From the NCBI RefSeq assembly GCF_014212055.1, contig NZ_JACJVO010000040.1, forward strand, positions 1 to 64,000: a DNA stretch of 64,000 nt, in the 5' to 3' direction. Numbering within the stretch: position 1 is the stretch's first letter; every line of letters begins with the position of its first letter. The DNA comes from Cohnella zeiphila. GTDB taxonomy: Bacteria; Bacillota; Bacilli; Paenibacillales; Paenibacillaceae. The notes under the pieces are model-generated. The model did not search any database. It had not been told where the DNA came from and saw only the letters and a program-made list of their open reading frames with translations. Positions 54,016 through 62,822 of the stretch are shown here, in pieces. Both the position numbers and the translations under genes were made by a program.

Positions 54016-55586
54016 ACGGGGCCATCCGCAAGCGGTTTCGCCCCTGGATCCCGGCAATGCCGGGCTCGCTGCGGTTCCAGCTGCTCTCCCGCTCGCTCAT
54101 GCTGATGGCCGCGTTGCTTCTCCTCATCGGGTGCCTCCAATTCGTGTTGACGTATCGATTCCTTGTGGAAAATAAAGCAGAGGGCATCCAGAGCCAGGTG
54201 CGGACCGCGGACAAGGACATCTGGGCGAGAGCGGCGGGCATTGCCGGCACGTACTCCCCCGGCGGCGGGGACGGCGACTCCGATTCGCGGCGGACTCTCC
54301 CTTACGGGGACGCAAGAGGCCCCGGGGAGGGACGGGACGGCGGAGAGCGTGACGTCTCGCTCCTGTTCGGCGGCGCCTCCGTCGCTTATATCGACGACGC
54401 CGGCGGCTTCTCGTCCCTGTCCGGCGGCCAGGACGGGGAAGCTTCGACGCCTTCCGCTCCGAGGCTGTCCGACGAGGACTACGGCAGCGTGCTCGCCGAT
54501 TATCCGGGCGGCGCTTATCGCGTGCTTAGGGACGGCACGGAGGGACGGACGCTGGTTGTGCTCCAAACCGTGGAGATCCACGGGACGCACGGGATCGTTC
54601 AGGTCAGCGTGGATTTAGCTCCGCTTATTCTCACGCTCCTGCGCCAGTCGGCCATCTTCGCGATCCTCGCCGCTTGTTCGCTGATTGCGGCCTGGCTCGT
54701 CATGCAGCCGGTGCTCGGAAGGACGTTATCTCCGCTGTCCCGGCTGGTCAAGCTCGTCGGCGAGATCGATGCGGGGCGGTTGGCGGTTCGGTTCCCCGAG
54801 CGCCAGGGGCAAGTCGAGATCGACCGGCTGTCCACGTCGTTCAACGGCATGCTGGCCCGCCTGGAGGCCTCCTTCGCGGCGGAGAAAGAGGCGAAAGAGA
54901 CGATGAGACGGTTCGTGGCGGACGCGTCCCACGAGCTGCGAACGCCGATGACGTCGATTCACGGTTTTCTGGAGGTGCTGCTGCGCGGCGCGGCCGGAGA
55001 TGCGGACCGCTTGGAGAAATCGTTGACCAGCATGCTCGGAGAGACGAAGCGGATCAACAAGCTGGTGGAAGACCTGCTCCTGCTCGCCAAGCTGGATCAG
55101 GCGCCGCCGCTTCGGACGGCCCGGGAGCCGCTCGGCGAACTTCTCCGCGAGATGGAGCCGCAATGGCGGGTTCTGGCCGGGGAACGGTCGGTGGCGATCG
55201 ACATCGAGACCGAATGCGTGTGCCGCCTCGACGCCGACAAGCTGAAGCAGGTCGTTCTGAACCTGTTTCGGAACGCGGTCGAGCATACCGACGCGAAGAC
55301 GGGGCGCATCCGGATCTCGCTTACGCGCGAAGGCGAACGGGCCGTCGTCTCCGTTGAAGACAACGGGGAAGGGATCGCCGCCGAGCATCTGGCTCGGATC
55401 TTCGACCGTTTCTATCGCATCGACGCTTCGAGGGCCCGCAAGAACGGCGGGGCGGGACTCGGCCTTTCGATCTCCCGCTCGATCGTCGAACGCCACGGCG
55501 GCACGATCGAAGCGTCAAGCGTTGCAGGCGCCGGCAGCGTCTTCCGAATCTTGCTTCCGGCGGACGATTCCGGCGAAGGCCGCTGA
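54012..55586 (+). CDS. Sensor histidine kinase
   Basis: 524 residues. Two membrane helices (about 28-48 and 212-232) bracket an extracellular domain with a long Gly/Asp-rich insertion (81-120). A HAMP domain follows, then HisKA with His307 in ASHELRTP and an ATPase domain (NLFRNAVEHT, GGAGLGLSIS). ATGA overlap with the response regulator gene. The signal is unknown; the divergent ApbE operon suggests redox, metal or flavin sensing. Confidence 0.93.
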   Translation: MNGAIRKRFRPWIPAMPGSLRFQLLSRSLMLMAALLLLIGCLQFVLTYRFLVENKAEGIQSQVRTADKDIWARAAGIAGTYSPGGGDGDSDSRRTLPYGDARGPGEGRDGGERDVSLLFGGASVAYIDDAGGFSSLSGGQDGEASTPSAPRLSDEDYGSVLADYPGGAYRVLRDGTEGRTLVVLQTVEIHGTHGIVQVSVDLAPLILTLLRQSAIFAILAACSLIAAWLVMQPVLGRTLSPLSRLVKLVGEIDAGRLAVRFPERQGQVEIDRLSTSFNGMLARLEASFAAEKEAKETMRRFVADASHELRTPMTSIHGFLEVLLRGAAGDADRLEKSLTSMLGETKRINKLVEDLLLLAKLDQAPPLRTAREPLGELLREMEPQWRVLAGERSVAIDIETECVCRLDADKLKQVVLNLFRNAVEHTDAKTGRIRISLTREGERAVVSVEDNGEGIAAEHLARIFDRFYRIDASRARKNGGAGLGLSISRSIVERHGGTIEASSVAGAGSVFRILLPADDSGEGR

Positions 55587-55723
55587 CGATTACCGGCGCG
55601 GCGGGGACCCGGCTCCTTAAGCCGGCCGCCCCGCTCCGCTCTTCGGACGGGCATCCGAAGATGCCATCCTCCTCCCGTTCGCATAGGATGCAATTGAACA
55701 AGCCTCGGGAGGAGGAGAAAAGC

Positions 55724-56161
55724 ATGAACGCCAATCTTGGAGCGGGCAGCATCATCATCGGGGCCATTCTCGTTTTCTCGTTCGGCATTTGGCCGGAATC
55801 GCTCACGTTTCTGCTAGTCGTTATGGGAGTCGATTACATCAGCGGAGTTGCGGCTTCGCTTCGGGAAGGCAAAGGGCTGAGCAGCACCGCCGGGTTCTGG
55901 GGGCTTGGCAAGAAAGGATTGATGCTGCTCGTCGTTCTCGTCGCCCATCGTGTGGACGTGCTGCTTCACGTCGACATGGCGATGGGGGCCGCTATTTATT
56001 TCTACATCGGCAACGAGCTGCTGTCCGTCATCGAGAACTACGGGCGCCTGGGCCTTCCGCTGCCGGACAAACTCCGCAACGCAGTCAAACTGCTGCGCGA
56101 CCGGGGCGGCGACCGGCCGCCGGACGACGATCCCCCTTCCGGCGACCGGCCTCCGTCCTGA
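55724..56161 (+). CDS. Phage holin family protein (Bhl type)
   Basis: 145 residues with three to four hydrophobic helices (IIIGAILVFSFGIWP, TFLLVVMGVDYISGVAAS, LMLLVVLVAHRVDVLLHV) and GAAIYFYIGNELLSVIENYG, the holin_4 signature. The tail is rich in Pro, Asp and Arg (GDRPPDDDPPSGDRPP). Domesticated members occur outside prophages, often near cell wall hydrolases. No prophage genes lie here, so this is a chromosomal copy. GGAGGAGG precedes the ATG. Confidence 0.88.
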   Translation: MNANLGAGSIIIGAILVFSFGIWPESLTFLLVVMGVDYISGVAASLREGKGLSSTAGFWGLGKKGLMLLVVLVAHRVDVLLHVDMAMGAAIYFYIGNELLSVIENYGRLGLPLPDKLRNAVKLLRDRGGDRPPDDDPPSGDRPPS

Positions 56162-56307
56162 AGAGTGTCTTTTCTGCCGGAAAAATGTTCATACTTTTGC
56201 CATATGTGAAAAAAAGTTGACGTTCTCGTGAATGCAACTGTTGAGTTCAAACGGGCATTTTAGGTAATATAAGAGATGGACAATTGAAGGAAGCAGGGGG
56301 AGCATCA

Positions 56308-56679
56308 ATGTACAAGTGGATCATGCCCGTCTTGATCGTCATCGCTTGCTTGTTCGGTGTATACTTGCTGGCGCAAGGGTTGCCCGAAAGGCCGAAGGAA
56401 GAGAAGCTCGCGGCAGGCGAGGAACTGCTCAAGATCACCGCGACGAACTTCCAGTTCGACCAGAAGGAGTACCATCTTAAAGCGGACACGAAATACCTAA
56501 TCAGCTTTAACAGCAAGCTCGGCAACCACGGAGCCGAGATCGACGAACTCGGCATCAACATGACCAAGGACAATCCGAAGATGGAGTATACGTTCAAGCC
56601 CGGCACGTACGAGCTGCATTGCTCGATCATGTGCGGCCAAGGCCATGCGGGCATGGTCGCCAAGGTGATTGTTGAGTAA
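56308..56679 (+). CDS. Membrane-anchored CuA-type cupredoxin (COX II-like)
   Basis: 123 residues. One N-terminal membrane helix (about 6-22) and a cupredoxin domain with the CuA ligand pattern: His74, Cys105, Cys109, His113 and Met116 (CSIMCGQGHAGM). The Glu that usually sits between the two Cys is replaced. It is too short for a full oxidase subunit II, having only one helix and no oxidase genes nearby. A stand-alone electron carrier or copper chaperone is likely. GCAGGGGG precedes the ATG. Confidence 0.88.
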   Translation: MYKWIMPVLIVIACLFGVYLLAQGLPERPKEEKLAAGEELLKITATNFQFDQKEYHLKADTKYLISFNSKLGNHGAEIDELGINMTKDNPKMEYTFKPGTYELHCSIMCGQGHAGMVAKVIVE

Positions 56680-56687
56680 CCGCATGC

Positions 56688-56714
56688 AAAAGGAGCCTTG
56701 TCGGCTCCTTTTTT
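56688..56714. terminator. Bidirectional terminator between convergent genes
   Basis: AAAAGGAGCC and GGCTCCTTTT with a five-base loop. T-runs follow on both strands, so it can serve the cupredoxin gene and the minus-strand gene at 56730. Confidence 0.85.
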
Positions 56715-56729
56715 GCCATTCCATCGGCG

Positions 56730-56984
56730 TCAGTCGGCGGCCCGCTTCGCCCGGTCCCGCATGATCAGGCGGTCGGAGATGTAGCCGATCGCCGCCCAGC
56801 TGGCGATGGTAAGCAGATACATGGCGAAGACGTCGACATGGTGAATGTCGCCGAACACTTCGACGAACCAGATCGGCACGCTGAACATGAACAGGAAGAG
56901 ATTATGCGGATCGTAGCCGGTGGCGTTGAACAGGCAGAGCGCCGCTCCGAACAGCGTACACGCCAAGGTGACGGTATAGCGCAA
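56730..56984 (-). CDS. Small membrane protein, unknown
   Basis: 84 residues starting at a TTG with GGAGA eight bases before it. Two hydrophobic helices (about 4-19 and 28-42) and a third near 52-66. DIHHVDVFAMY between them holds a His pair. It is a hypothetical membrane protein found near cell-surface genes in this group; I assign no function. Confidence 0.7.
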   Translation of the reverse strand: MRYTVTLACTLFGAALCLFNATGYDPHNLFLFMFSVPIWFVEVFGDIHHVDVFAMYLLTIASWAAIGYISDRLIMRDRAKRAAD

Positions 56985-57104
56985 GAGAAGGTCTCCTTCC
57001 TTGAAGCAAGTCGTCTTTTTTGCTCGTAGTATGCGCGCCGCGGCAATCGCTCATGCGGCCGGACCGCGGCGCCGATTTATTTTGCCAAAAGGAGACATGC
57101 GAAG

Positions 57105-57392
57105 ATGATTACCCATATCGTGCTGTTCAAACTGAAGGACAGAAGCCCGGAGAGCGTCGCCAGAACCGCTCAGGTGCTTCGCAACCTGGAAGGAAAGATC
57201 GAAGGGCTGCTGTCGATCGACGTCGGCACCGACGTGCTTCGTTCGGAACGCTCGTTCGACATCGCGCTGACGACGACATTCCATGATTTGGACGGGCTTC
57301 AGGCGTATCAGGTGCACCCCGAGCATCAAAAAGTGATCGCGCACATGAACGAGGCGAAGGACGTCTCGTACAGCGTCGATTACGAGAGCTGA
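57105..57392 (+). CDS. Dabb family (stress responsive A/B barrel) protein
   Basis: 95 residues with the Dabb start MITHIVLFKLKD and the HPEHQKVIAHMNE end. A dimeric ferredoxin-like barrel; the cellular role of bacterial members is poorly known. AAAAGGAG precedes the ATG. The small gene at 57406 follows after 13 bases. Confidence 0.92.
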   Translation: MITHIVLFKLKDRSPESVARTAQVLRNLEGKIEGLLSIDVGTDVLRSERSFDIALTTTFHDLDGLQAYQVHPEHQKVIAHMNEAKDVSYSVDYES

Positions 57393-57405
57393 AGGGGAGA
57401 GGAAC

Positions 57406-57543
57406 GTGAATTCGACCGATTCGGGCGCAGGGGATCTTTATGAGATGATGACGTATCTTCTCGTCATCATTTTCAGCGCGATCATCATGGTCGCCTGGTT
57501 GAAGCGAAGAGGCAAGCGCAAGGGCCGCAAGGACGAGAGGTGA
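57406..57543 (+). CDS. Small single-helix membrane protein (45 residues)
   Basis: A GTG start after AGGGGAGAGG. The peptide has an acidic N-terminus, one hydrophobic helix (YLLVIIFSAIIMVAWL) and a strongly basic end (KRRGKRKGRKDER). It lies tightly between the Dabb and DUF86 genes, which supports it as real. Function unknown. Confidence 0.7.
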   Translation: MNSTDSGAGDLYEMMTYLLVIIFSAIIMVAWLKRRGKRKGRKDER

Positions 57544-57550
57544 ACCGTAT

Positions 57551-57988
57551 TTGTATTACGTAAATCGGGAAGGAATCGAACGGAGACTGGCGTGCATTCC
57601 CGACCTGGCCGCCGCCGCGGCGGAGCTGGCATCGGGCTGGACGGGCTCCCGAATCGAAGGTTTGGCGCAGGAGCGGGCGCTGCATCTGGCGCTGGAGATC
57701 GTGACGGACGCAGGCAGCTTCCTGATCGACGGCTTCATGATGAGGGACGCCAGCAGCTACGAGGATATCGTGGAGGTCATCGCGGGAGAGAATGTCGTCC
57801 CGGCGGAGCGCGCCGAGAAGCTGCGCGAACTGGTGCTTCTCCGGAAGCCGCTCGTTCAGGAATACGACAGCTGGCCGAGAACCGCATTGCATCCGCTGAC
57901 CGCCGAACTGCCGGAGCTGCTGACCGGGTTCGCGGATGACGTAGGCAACTTTTTGCGCAAGGAACTGGATCCTTGGGAAGCAAGGTGA
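57551..57988 (+). CDS. DUF86 / HepT-like protein (YutE type)
   Basis: 145 residues, TTG start six bases after the previous stop. The helical sequence RALHLALEIVTDAGSFLIDGF and SYEDIVEVIAGENVVP match the YutE-like DUF86 branch. HepT relatives act as toxins with a MNT antitoxin, but no nucleotidyltransferase gene is adjacent and the HepT catalytic R...H motif is not clear. A non-toxin role is likely. Confidence 0.82.
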   Translation: MYYVNREGIERRLACIPDLAAAAAELASGWTGSRIEGLAQERALHLALEIVTDAGSFLIDGFMMRDASSYEDIVEVIAGENVVPAERAEKLRELVLLRKPLVQEYDSWPRTALHPLTAELPELLTGFADDVGNFLRKELDPWEAR

Positions 57989-58013
57989 CTCCGATCGGAG
58001 CCCTTGCTTTTTC
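57978..58013 (+). terminator. Terminator containing the DUF86 stop codon
   Basis: AAGCAAGG and CCTTGCTT form the outer stem, with palindromic CTCCGATCGGAG inside, followed by T. The TGA stop of the gene lies in the hairpin, so translation and termination are closely tied. Confidence 0.75.
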
Positions 58014-58184
58014 AAATTTCGTGGCCTCTGCATCGTATCTTGGCAAGCTTCGAAGCCGGGCTCCGCTTTGTACAGTTATTTCGTTTACGCCCGAACCAAG
58101 TTCCGTTACAATGAAAACAAACGAACATTCGCTCTCCGGACCGCTTCGGCGGTTCGACCGGGCGCGCGGAAAGGAAGTGGGCAG

Positions 58185-58838
58185 ATGCCGCAGCAAGAGA
58201 AAGGAACGACGACGCGCCGCCGGTTGATCGAGCTGCTCCGGACGACGGGCGGCTGCGGCATCGCCGAATTGTCCGGCGAGCTCGGCCTTACCGAGATGGG
58301 CGTCCGCCGCCATCTGCACCGCTTGGAGCGCGACGGCATCGTCCGTTCCCTGGCGGTCCGGCAGGCGATGGGGCGGCCTTCTTATCGCTATACGCTGACG
58401 GAGAGCGCCGACGATCTTTTTCCGAAAAATTACCCTCACCTGACGTTGGAGCTGCTCGGCGAGCTGGAGGAACTGAGCGGGCCGGAGACGGTCGACCGTT
58501 TGTTCGAAGGCCGGCGAGCCAAGCTGGAGGCGAGATATCGCGACCGGATGCGGGGCAAGCCGCTTAGGGAGAGAGTCGCCGAATTGGCGGCGATCCAGAA
58601 TGCGGGCGGCTATATGGCGGTCTGGGAGACGGATCCCGCCGGCGGGTACGTCCTGCACGAGCGCAATTGCCCGATCGCCCAGGTGGCGAACCGGTACCGC
58701 CAGGCTTGCAGCTGCGAGAAGGCGCTGTTCGCCGAGCTGCTGAGCGCGGACGTGGAGCGGACGGAATGCTTCGCCGACGGCGGCAACCGCTGCACCTATG
58801 CCATTCGCGCCGCCGCGGCGTCGGACGAGCCGAAATAG
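58185..58838 (+). CDS. SufR-like iron-sulfur transcriptional regulator
   Basis: 217 residues. An N-terminal winged helix (TRRRLIELLRTTGGCGIAEL, GVRRHLHRLERDGIV) and a C-terminal Cys-rich region with Cys162, Cys175, Cys177, Cys195 and Cys203; three of them fit the 4Fe-4S ligands of SufR. AAGGAAGTGG precedes the ATG. Such regulators sense Fe-S cluster status and control the suf operon; no suf genes are in the window. Confidence 0.88.
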   Translation: MPQQEKGTTTRRRLIELLRTTGGCGIAELSGELGLTEMGVRRHLHRLERDGIVRSLAVRQAMGRPSYRYTLTESADDLFPKNYPHLTLELLGELEELSGPETVDRLFEGRRAKLEARYRDRMRGKPLRERVAELAAIQNAGGYMAVWETDPAGGYVLHERNCPIAQVANRYRQACSCEKALFAELLSADVERTECFADGGNRCTYAIRAAAASDEPK

Positions 58839-59197
58839 CAAACGAGTATTGAAGCGCTCTTTCCCATTGGGGAGGGCGCTTTTTTGGTGGTTTGCTTTTT
58901 TTGCAGTTAGCTTTTTTGACGGATGGAGCGGGAAAAGATGGCGAGAGGGATTGCGATGCGATGTTTTTGATCGCATGGCGCTTTCCGCCGCCCTCGCCGA
59001 GCCGCTGTAGCGATGTTCTGGATCGCAAGCGGGTCGTTTTCGCCGGATTTTCCCCTGGCCGAATTTTTGCTTTGTCCGCTGTGTCAAGTCAAGCCCAACG
59101 TTCTTATACTGAATTAACCGCATGGGCGACTGTCCCGGTCGGAACCCATGGGAGGACCGGCGGACGAGAGCGCCGGGAGCGGAGGAGGTGCGCGGCG
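58839..59197. other. Intergenic region with terminator
   Basis: 58853-58885 is a terminator: AGCGC-N-CTTTCCC pairs with GGGGAGG-GCGCT, then T. The rest is GC-rich and holds a TATACT -10-like box near 59105 without a matching -35. No gene seen. Confidence 0.65.
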
Positions 59198-59680
59198 ATG
59201 GCTTGGGATTGGGCCGCTTATTCGGTAGCGGCGGCGTGTCTGGCGGCAGCCGCGGCTCTCTTGATCGCCGCCGTCGCGATCGGCCGCATGCTGCGGCGGT
59301 GGGACGCTACTCTCGCGCGGCTGGAGCGCGAGACGGAAACGACGCTCGCGCAGTGGCGGCGTCTTGGAAGCGAAGCCGCCGATGCGGCCGAACGCTGCCG
59401 CCGCGGCCTGGAAGGCTTCGAGCGTCTCGCGGAAGGGGGGCGGGCGCTCGGAGCCGCCGCCGAGAAGGCCGCCAAAACGGCGGCCGACGCGGTCAGCCGG
59501 TGGACCGACCGGGTCGGCGATTCGCTGGCTGCGGAAGAGAAGAGAACGCCGCGGCACGCTTCGGGCCCGGATTGGGCGGAGATGGGCATGAGTCTATGGC
59601 AGGCGCTGCGCCAGCGTCTGGCGGGCGTGCCGAACGAAGGCGAAGCGAGCCGAGACGGCGATGCGGATGAAGAACGTTAG
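59198..59680 (+). CDS. DUF948 domain protein
   Basis: 160 residues. One N-terminal membrane helix (about 8-30, VAAACLAAAAALLIAAVAIG) followed by a long alpha-helical, Ala/Arg/Glu-rich region. This is the YtxG-like partner usually found with YtxH. GGAGGAGG precedes the ATG. Its C-terminal tail is acidic and specific to this group. Confidence 0.82.
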   Translation: MAWDWAAYSVAAACLAAAAALLIAAVAIGRMLRRWDATLARLERETETTLAQWRRLGSEAADAAERCRRGLEGFERLAEGGRALGAAAEKAAKTAADAVSRWTDRVGDSLAAEEKRTPRHASGPDWAEMGMSLWQALRQRLAGVPNEGEASRDGDADEER

Positions 59681-59718
59681 CCAAGACATCATTTGATGAG
59701 CGAGAGGAGAAAAACGAC

Positions 59719-60033
59719 ATGGCGGAGAAAAAGGCGGTAAAGTCGTTTCTGTGGGGCGCGCTGGCCGGAGCGGTAACGGGGGCGGTCGCGGGGCTGCTGT
59801 TCGCGCCGAAGAAAGGCAGCGAGCTGCGCAAGGATATTGCGGACACGGCCCACACCGTGGGCGAGAAGACGGCCGAGATCGGACGCAAGGCCGGCGCGAC
59901 GGCAAGTTCGCTGGCGCGGCGTTCCGGCGATTGGGCCGAAGGCATTCGGTCCCGCTTCGGCAAGCGCGATAAAGCCGAGATCGCGTCCATCGCGGACGAC
60001 GGGTCCGCGGAAGACGCGGCGGACGATCAATAA
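59719..60033 (+). CDS. ytxH: YtxH domain protein
   Basis: 104 residues with the diagnostic start LWGALAGAVTGAVAGLLFAPKKGSELRKDI, a membrane helix followed by an amphipathic basic region. Paired with the DUF948 gene 38 bases upstream. General-stress proteins in B. subtilis; function unclear. Confidence 0.9.
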   Translation: MAEKKAVKSFLWGALAGAVTGAVAGLLFAPKKGSELRKDIADTAHTVGEKTAEIGRKAGATASSLARRSGDWAEGIRSRFGKRDKAEIASIADDGSAEDAADDQ

Positions 60034-60065
60034 GAAGAAGAGCATAAGCCCGCAATTCGCATAGA

Positions 60066-60097
60066 GAAGCCGTCCGCTCCCGCCGGACGGCTTCTTT
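60066..60097 (+). terminator. Terminator of the DUF948-YtxH operon
   Basis: GAAGCCGTCCG and CGGACGGCTTC form an 11-base stem, followed by TTT. Confidence 0.85.
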
Positions 60098-60233
60098 GCC
60101 GATGAACCGGGGGAGACCGGCGCGTCCTTGAACCGGGCGCCAAGATGAGCTAATATGTAGGTACCATTCGCGACAAGTCGTCATAATGTATCATGTTCTG
60201 TCATACCTTACCTGAAGAAAGCGCGGTGTTCTC

Positions 60234-61046
60234 GTGCAGCAAGCGATCGCAGTCCTGGACTCCGGCGTGGGAGGACTGACTGTCGTCAAGGAAGTCATGC
60301 GTCAGTTGCCCCGGGAGAAAATCCTGTATTTCGGCGACACCGCCCGCACTCCTTACGGTCCCAGACCTTCCGAAGAAATCATCAAATTTACGCGCGAAAT
60401 CGTCGATTATTTGTCCCAATTCCGGCCCAAAATGATGGTGATCGCCTGCAATACGGCAACTGCGGTTGCTCTGGAGGACATTCGCAGCCGCTTGTCGATT
60501 CCTGTCGTCGGAGTGATCAATCCCGGCGCCCGCGCCGCGATCGGCAAGACGAAGAACGGCCGAATCGGCGTCATCGGCACGGAGGGCACGATCAAGAGCG
60601 GAGCCTACGAGCAAGCGCTGCACCGCCTGTCTCCGCATATCGATGTGGTGAGCCAGGCTTGTCCGGCGTTCGTGCCTCTTGTGGAGAACGGGAACTTCCG
60701 GTCGGGGGAGACAGAGCGCGTCGTGAGAGAAAACTTGCTTCCGCTCCAAAGCCGCAGGCTCGATTGCCTGATTCTCGGCTGCACGCATTATCCGTTCCTG
60801 GCCGAGACGATCTCGGAGACGATGGGGCCGAACGTGACGCTGATCAGTTCGGCGGACGAGACGGCAAGGGAAATCAGCACCATCCTTCACGAAAACAATC
60901 AACTGGCAGGCAGCGGCATGTCTCCGGTTCATCAGTTTTTTTGCAGCGGGGATACGAAGAAGTTCCAAGAGATCGCCCAGACGTGGCTCGGCGAGCAAAT
61001 ACGGCTGACGCCGGTCGTCTGGCAGGTGCCCAATATCGGCGCCTGA
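60234..61046 (+). CDS. murI: Glutamate racemase
   Basis: Interconverts L- and D-glutamate for peptidoglycan. 270 residues, GTG start. Both catalytic Cys are present: Cys72 in ACNTATA and Cys183 in GCTHYP, plus IAVLDSGVGG at the start. Monocistronic, followed by a weak hairpin and then a cell-wall peptidase gene that could cleave the D-Glu bond. Confidence 0.95.
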   Translation: MQQAIAVLDSGVGGLTVVKEVMRQLPREKILYFGDTARTPYGPRPSEEIIKFTREIVDYLSQFRPKMMVIACNTATAVALEDIRSRLSIPVVGVINPGARAAIGKTKNGRIGVIGTEGTIKSGAYEQALHRLSPHIDVVSQACPAFVPLVENGNFRSGETERVVRENLLPLQSRRLDCLILGCTHYPFLAETISETMGPNVTLISSADETAREISTILHENNQLAGSGMSPVHQFFCSGDTKKFQEIAQTWLGEQIRLTPVVWQVPNIGA

Positions 61047-61078
61047 GATCGGTCATCGTCCGCACAAGCAAGCGACCG

Positions 61079-61118
61079 TGCCGCCCTTCGGCCCTATGGC
61101 CGGGGGTGGCATTTTGCC
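61079..61118 (+). terminator. Likely terminator of murI
   Basis: TGCCGCCC pairs with GGGGGTGGCA (with G-U pairs), inner GGCC arms, followed by TTTTG. Confidence 0.5.
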
Positions 61119-61171
61119 ATGTTCCGCTTCATATATCGTTAGAATAACGATGTTGAAGGGGGTCGATAGCC

Positions 61172-62386
61172 TTGACGAATGTCATGTCCTACGTCGTGCG
61201 GGCCGGGGACACGCCGCGGCGGATCGCCGCCTCGTTAGGCGTCTCTTATAGCTCTCTGGCCGCCGCCAATCCGCAATGGATCGAAGGAGAGCCGCTGATC
61301 GAAGGGGAGCTGCTTCAGGTGCCCGTCCGGCTGCCGCGGCGGTATTCGGTCTTGGGCGGCGACACCTGGGAGTCGATCGCCGTCAAGGCAGGCTGCCCGG
61401 CGGCTCGTCTGCGGGAGATCAACGGAAGCATTCAGGGCGAGCAGCTGGAGGAAGGGCAAGTGATCGAGCTTCCCGCACCGGGCAGCGACCGGATCGTCAA
61501 GGCCGGCGCCGAATACGGCTCCGCTCAGCTGGCCAGGGATATAGAGCGCCTGAAGAAGGAATATCCGTTCCTGACGGAAGCGGTCATCGGCCGAAGCGTC
61601 ATGGGCAAGCCGATTCACGCGCTGCGGCTGGGCGAAGGCGCGTTCCGCCTTCATGCGAACGGGACGGTCCACGCGAACGAGTGGATAACGGCGCTGGCGC
61701 TCATGCGCTTCGTCGAAGAGTATGCCCGGGCCTGCAAGTGGCACGGCTCCATCGGCGGCAGATCGGCGGCGGCGCTCTATCGCCGCTGCACGCTTTGGGT
61801 CGTGCCGATGGCCAATCCCGACGGAGCGGATCTGTCGCAGGCCGGGCTGAAGCCGGATCATCCTTTCTATAAAGATCTGCTTAGATGGAATAAAGGCTCG
61901 CGCCGCTTCGACCGCTGGAAAGCGAACATTCGCGGCGTCGACCTGAACGACCAGTTCCCCGCGTTCTGGGAGGAGGAGCGGAAACGGCGGGGCCGCGGCG
62001 GACCGGGGCCGCGCGACTACTCGGGGCCGGCCCCTCTGTCCGAACCGGAGGCGCAGGCGCTGGCCGGATTCGCGCGGGAGACGGATTTTCACGCGGCGCT
62101 TTCTTTTCACACCCAGGGCGAGGAAATATACTGGAACTATCGCGGGCTCGAACCCGAGTCGTCCGAACGGCGGGCGAGCCGTCTTGCCGCCGCTTCCGGC
62201 TACCGGCCCGTCAAGCTGGAGGGGAGCGACGCCGGGTTCAAAGATTGGTTTATCGCGGAATTCCGCCGTCCCGGCTTCACGGCCGAGATGGGGTGGGGGC
62301 GCAATCCGCTTCCGCTTCGCGTTTTTCCGGATGTCTATGACGATACGCTCGCCATATTGACGGAAGCGATGGAATTCGCCGAGTGA
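61172..62386 (+). CDS. LysM-M14 peptidase (gamma-D-glutamyl-diamino acid endopeptidase I-like)
   Basis: 404 residues, TTG start with GAAGGGGG nine bases before. Two LysM domains (about 6-52 and 58-100) bind peptidoglycan. The M14 zinc carboxypeptidase domain carries HANE (His167, Glu170), a later SFHTQGE His and the catalytic Glu in FTAEMGWG. No signal peptide is visible, as in the B. sphaericus enzyme acting on spore or recycled peptides. An ATG four codons in is a possible alternative start. Confidence 0.92.
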   Translation: MTNVMSYVVRAGDTPRRIAASLGVSYSSLAAANPQWIEGEPLIEGELLQVPVRLPRRYSVLGGDTWESIAVKAGCPAARLREINGSIQGEQLEEGQVIELPAPGSDRIVKAGAEYGSAQLARDIERLKKEYPFLTEAVIGRSVMGKPIHALRLGEGAFRLHANGTVHANEWITALALMRFVEEYARACKWHGSIGGRSAAALYRRCTLWVVPMANPDGADLSQAGLKPDHPFYKDLLRWNKGSRRFDRWKANIRGVDLNDQFPAFWEEERKRRGRGGPGPRDYSGPAPLSEPEAQALAGFARETDFHAALSFHTQGEEIYWNYRGLEPESSERRASRLAAASGYRPVKLEGSDAGFKDWFIAEFRRPGFTAEMGWGRNPLPLRVFPDVYDDTLAILTEAMEFAE

Positions 62387-62450
62387 GTCGAACGGACGCT
62401 CGCGGGGTACACTTGTAGGAGGAAAAAAACGAAAGCGGGGAGGGACGCGG

Positions 62451-62708
62451 ATGGCTCGTCGGATACGTGCGCGCGGATCTTGGCGGCGGCTGGGCACGAA
62501 GCTGCCGACCCGCCTCTGGCGCATTCTGCGCTCCCCTCGCGTGTCGGTTGCGGATAAGCTGCTGTTCGTCGTTCCGGTACTGCTGTATTGGGTGCTCCCG
62601 GACTTGATGCCGTTCATTCCGATCGACGACATCGCGGTAACCTTGGCGGCGGCCGGCTGGTACGTCGGACGGATGGAGCGCAAGTATGGCCCGAACGCGT
62701 TCGAATGA
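62451..62708 (+). CDS. DUF1232 (YkvA-like) membrane protein
   Basis: 85 residues with the DUF1232 signature SVADKLLFVVPVLLYWVLPD and LMPFIPIDDIAVTLAA. Single membrane hairpin. GGGGAGGG precedes the ATG. Function unknown. Confidence 0.9.
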   Translation: MARRIRARGSWRRLGTKLPTRLWRILRSPRVSVADKLLFVVPVLLYWVLPDLMPFIPIDDIAVTLAAAGWYVGRMERKYGPNAFE

Positions 62709-62822
62709 TCCGCAGGAAGTCGCGGCCGGCGAAGAACGCGGTTGCGGGATCGCTGCCGTTTCATTACAATAGAACGTGACTCTCGAACGGTACGATGAAC
62801 AAGACAGGAGCGAACAGCCATC

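Noticed and set aside
55724-56161. Prophage remnant
   Set aside because: Only the holin-like gene is present, with no endolysin, tail or integrase genes.
57551-57988. HepT toxin of a toxin-antitoxin pair
   Set aside because: No MNT-type nucleotidyltransferase is adjacent, and the small gene before it is a basic single-helix protein unlike any antitoxin.
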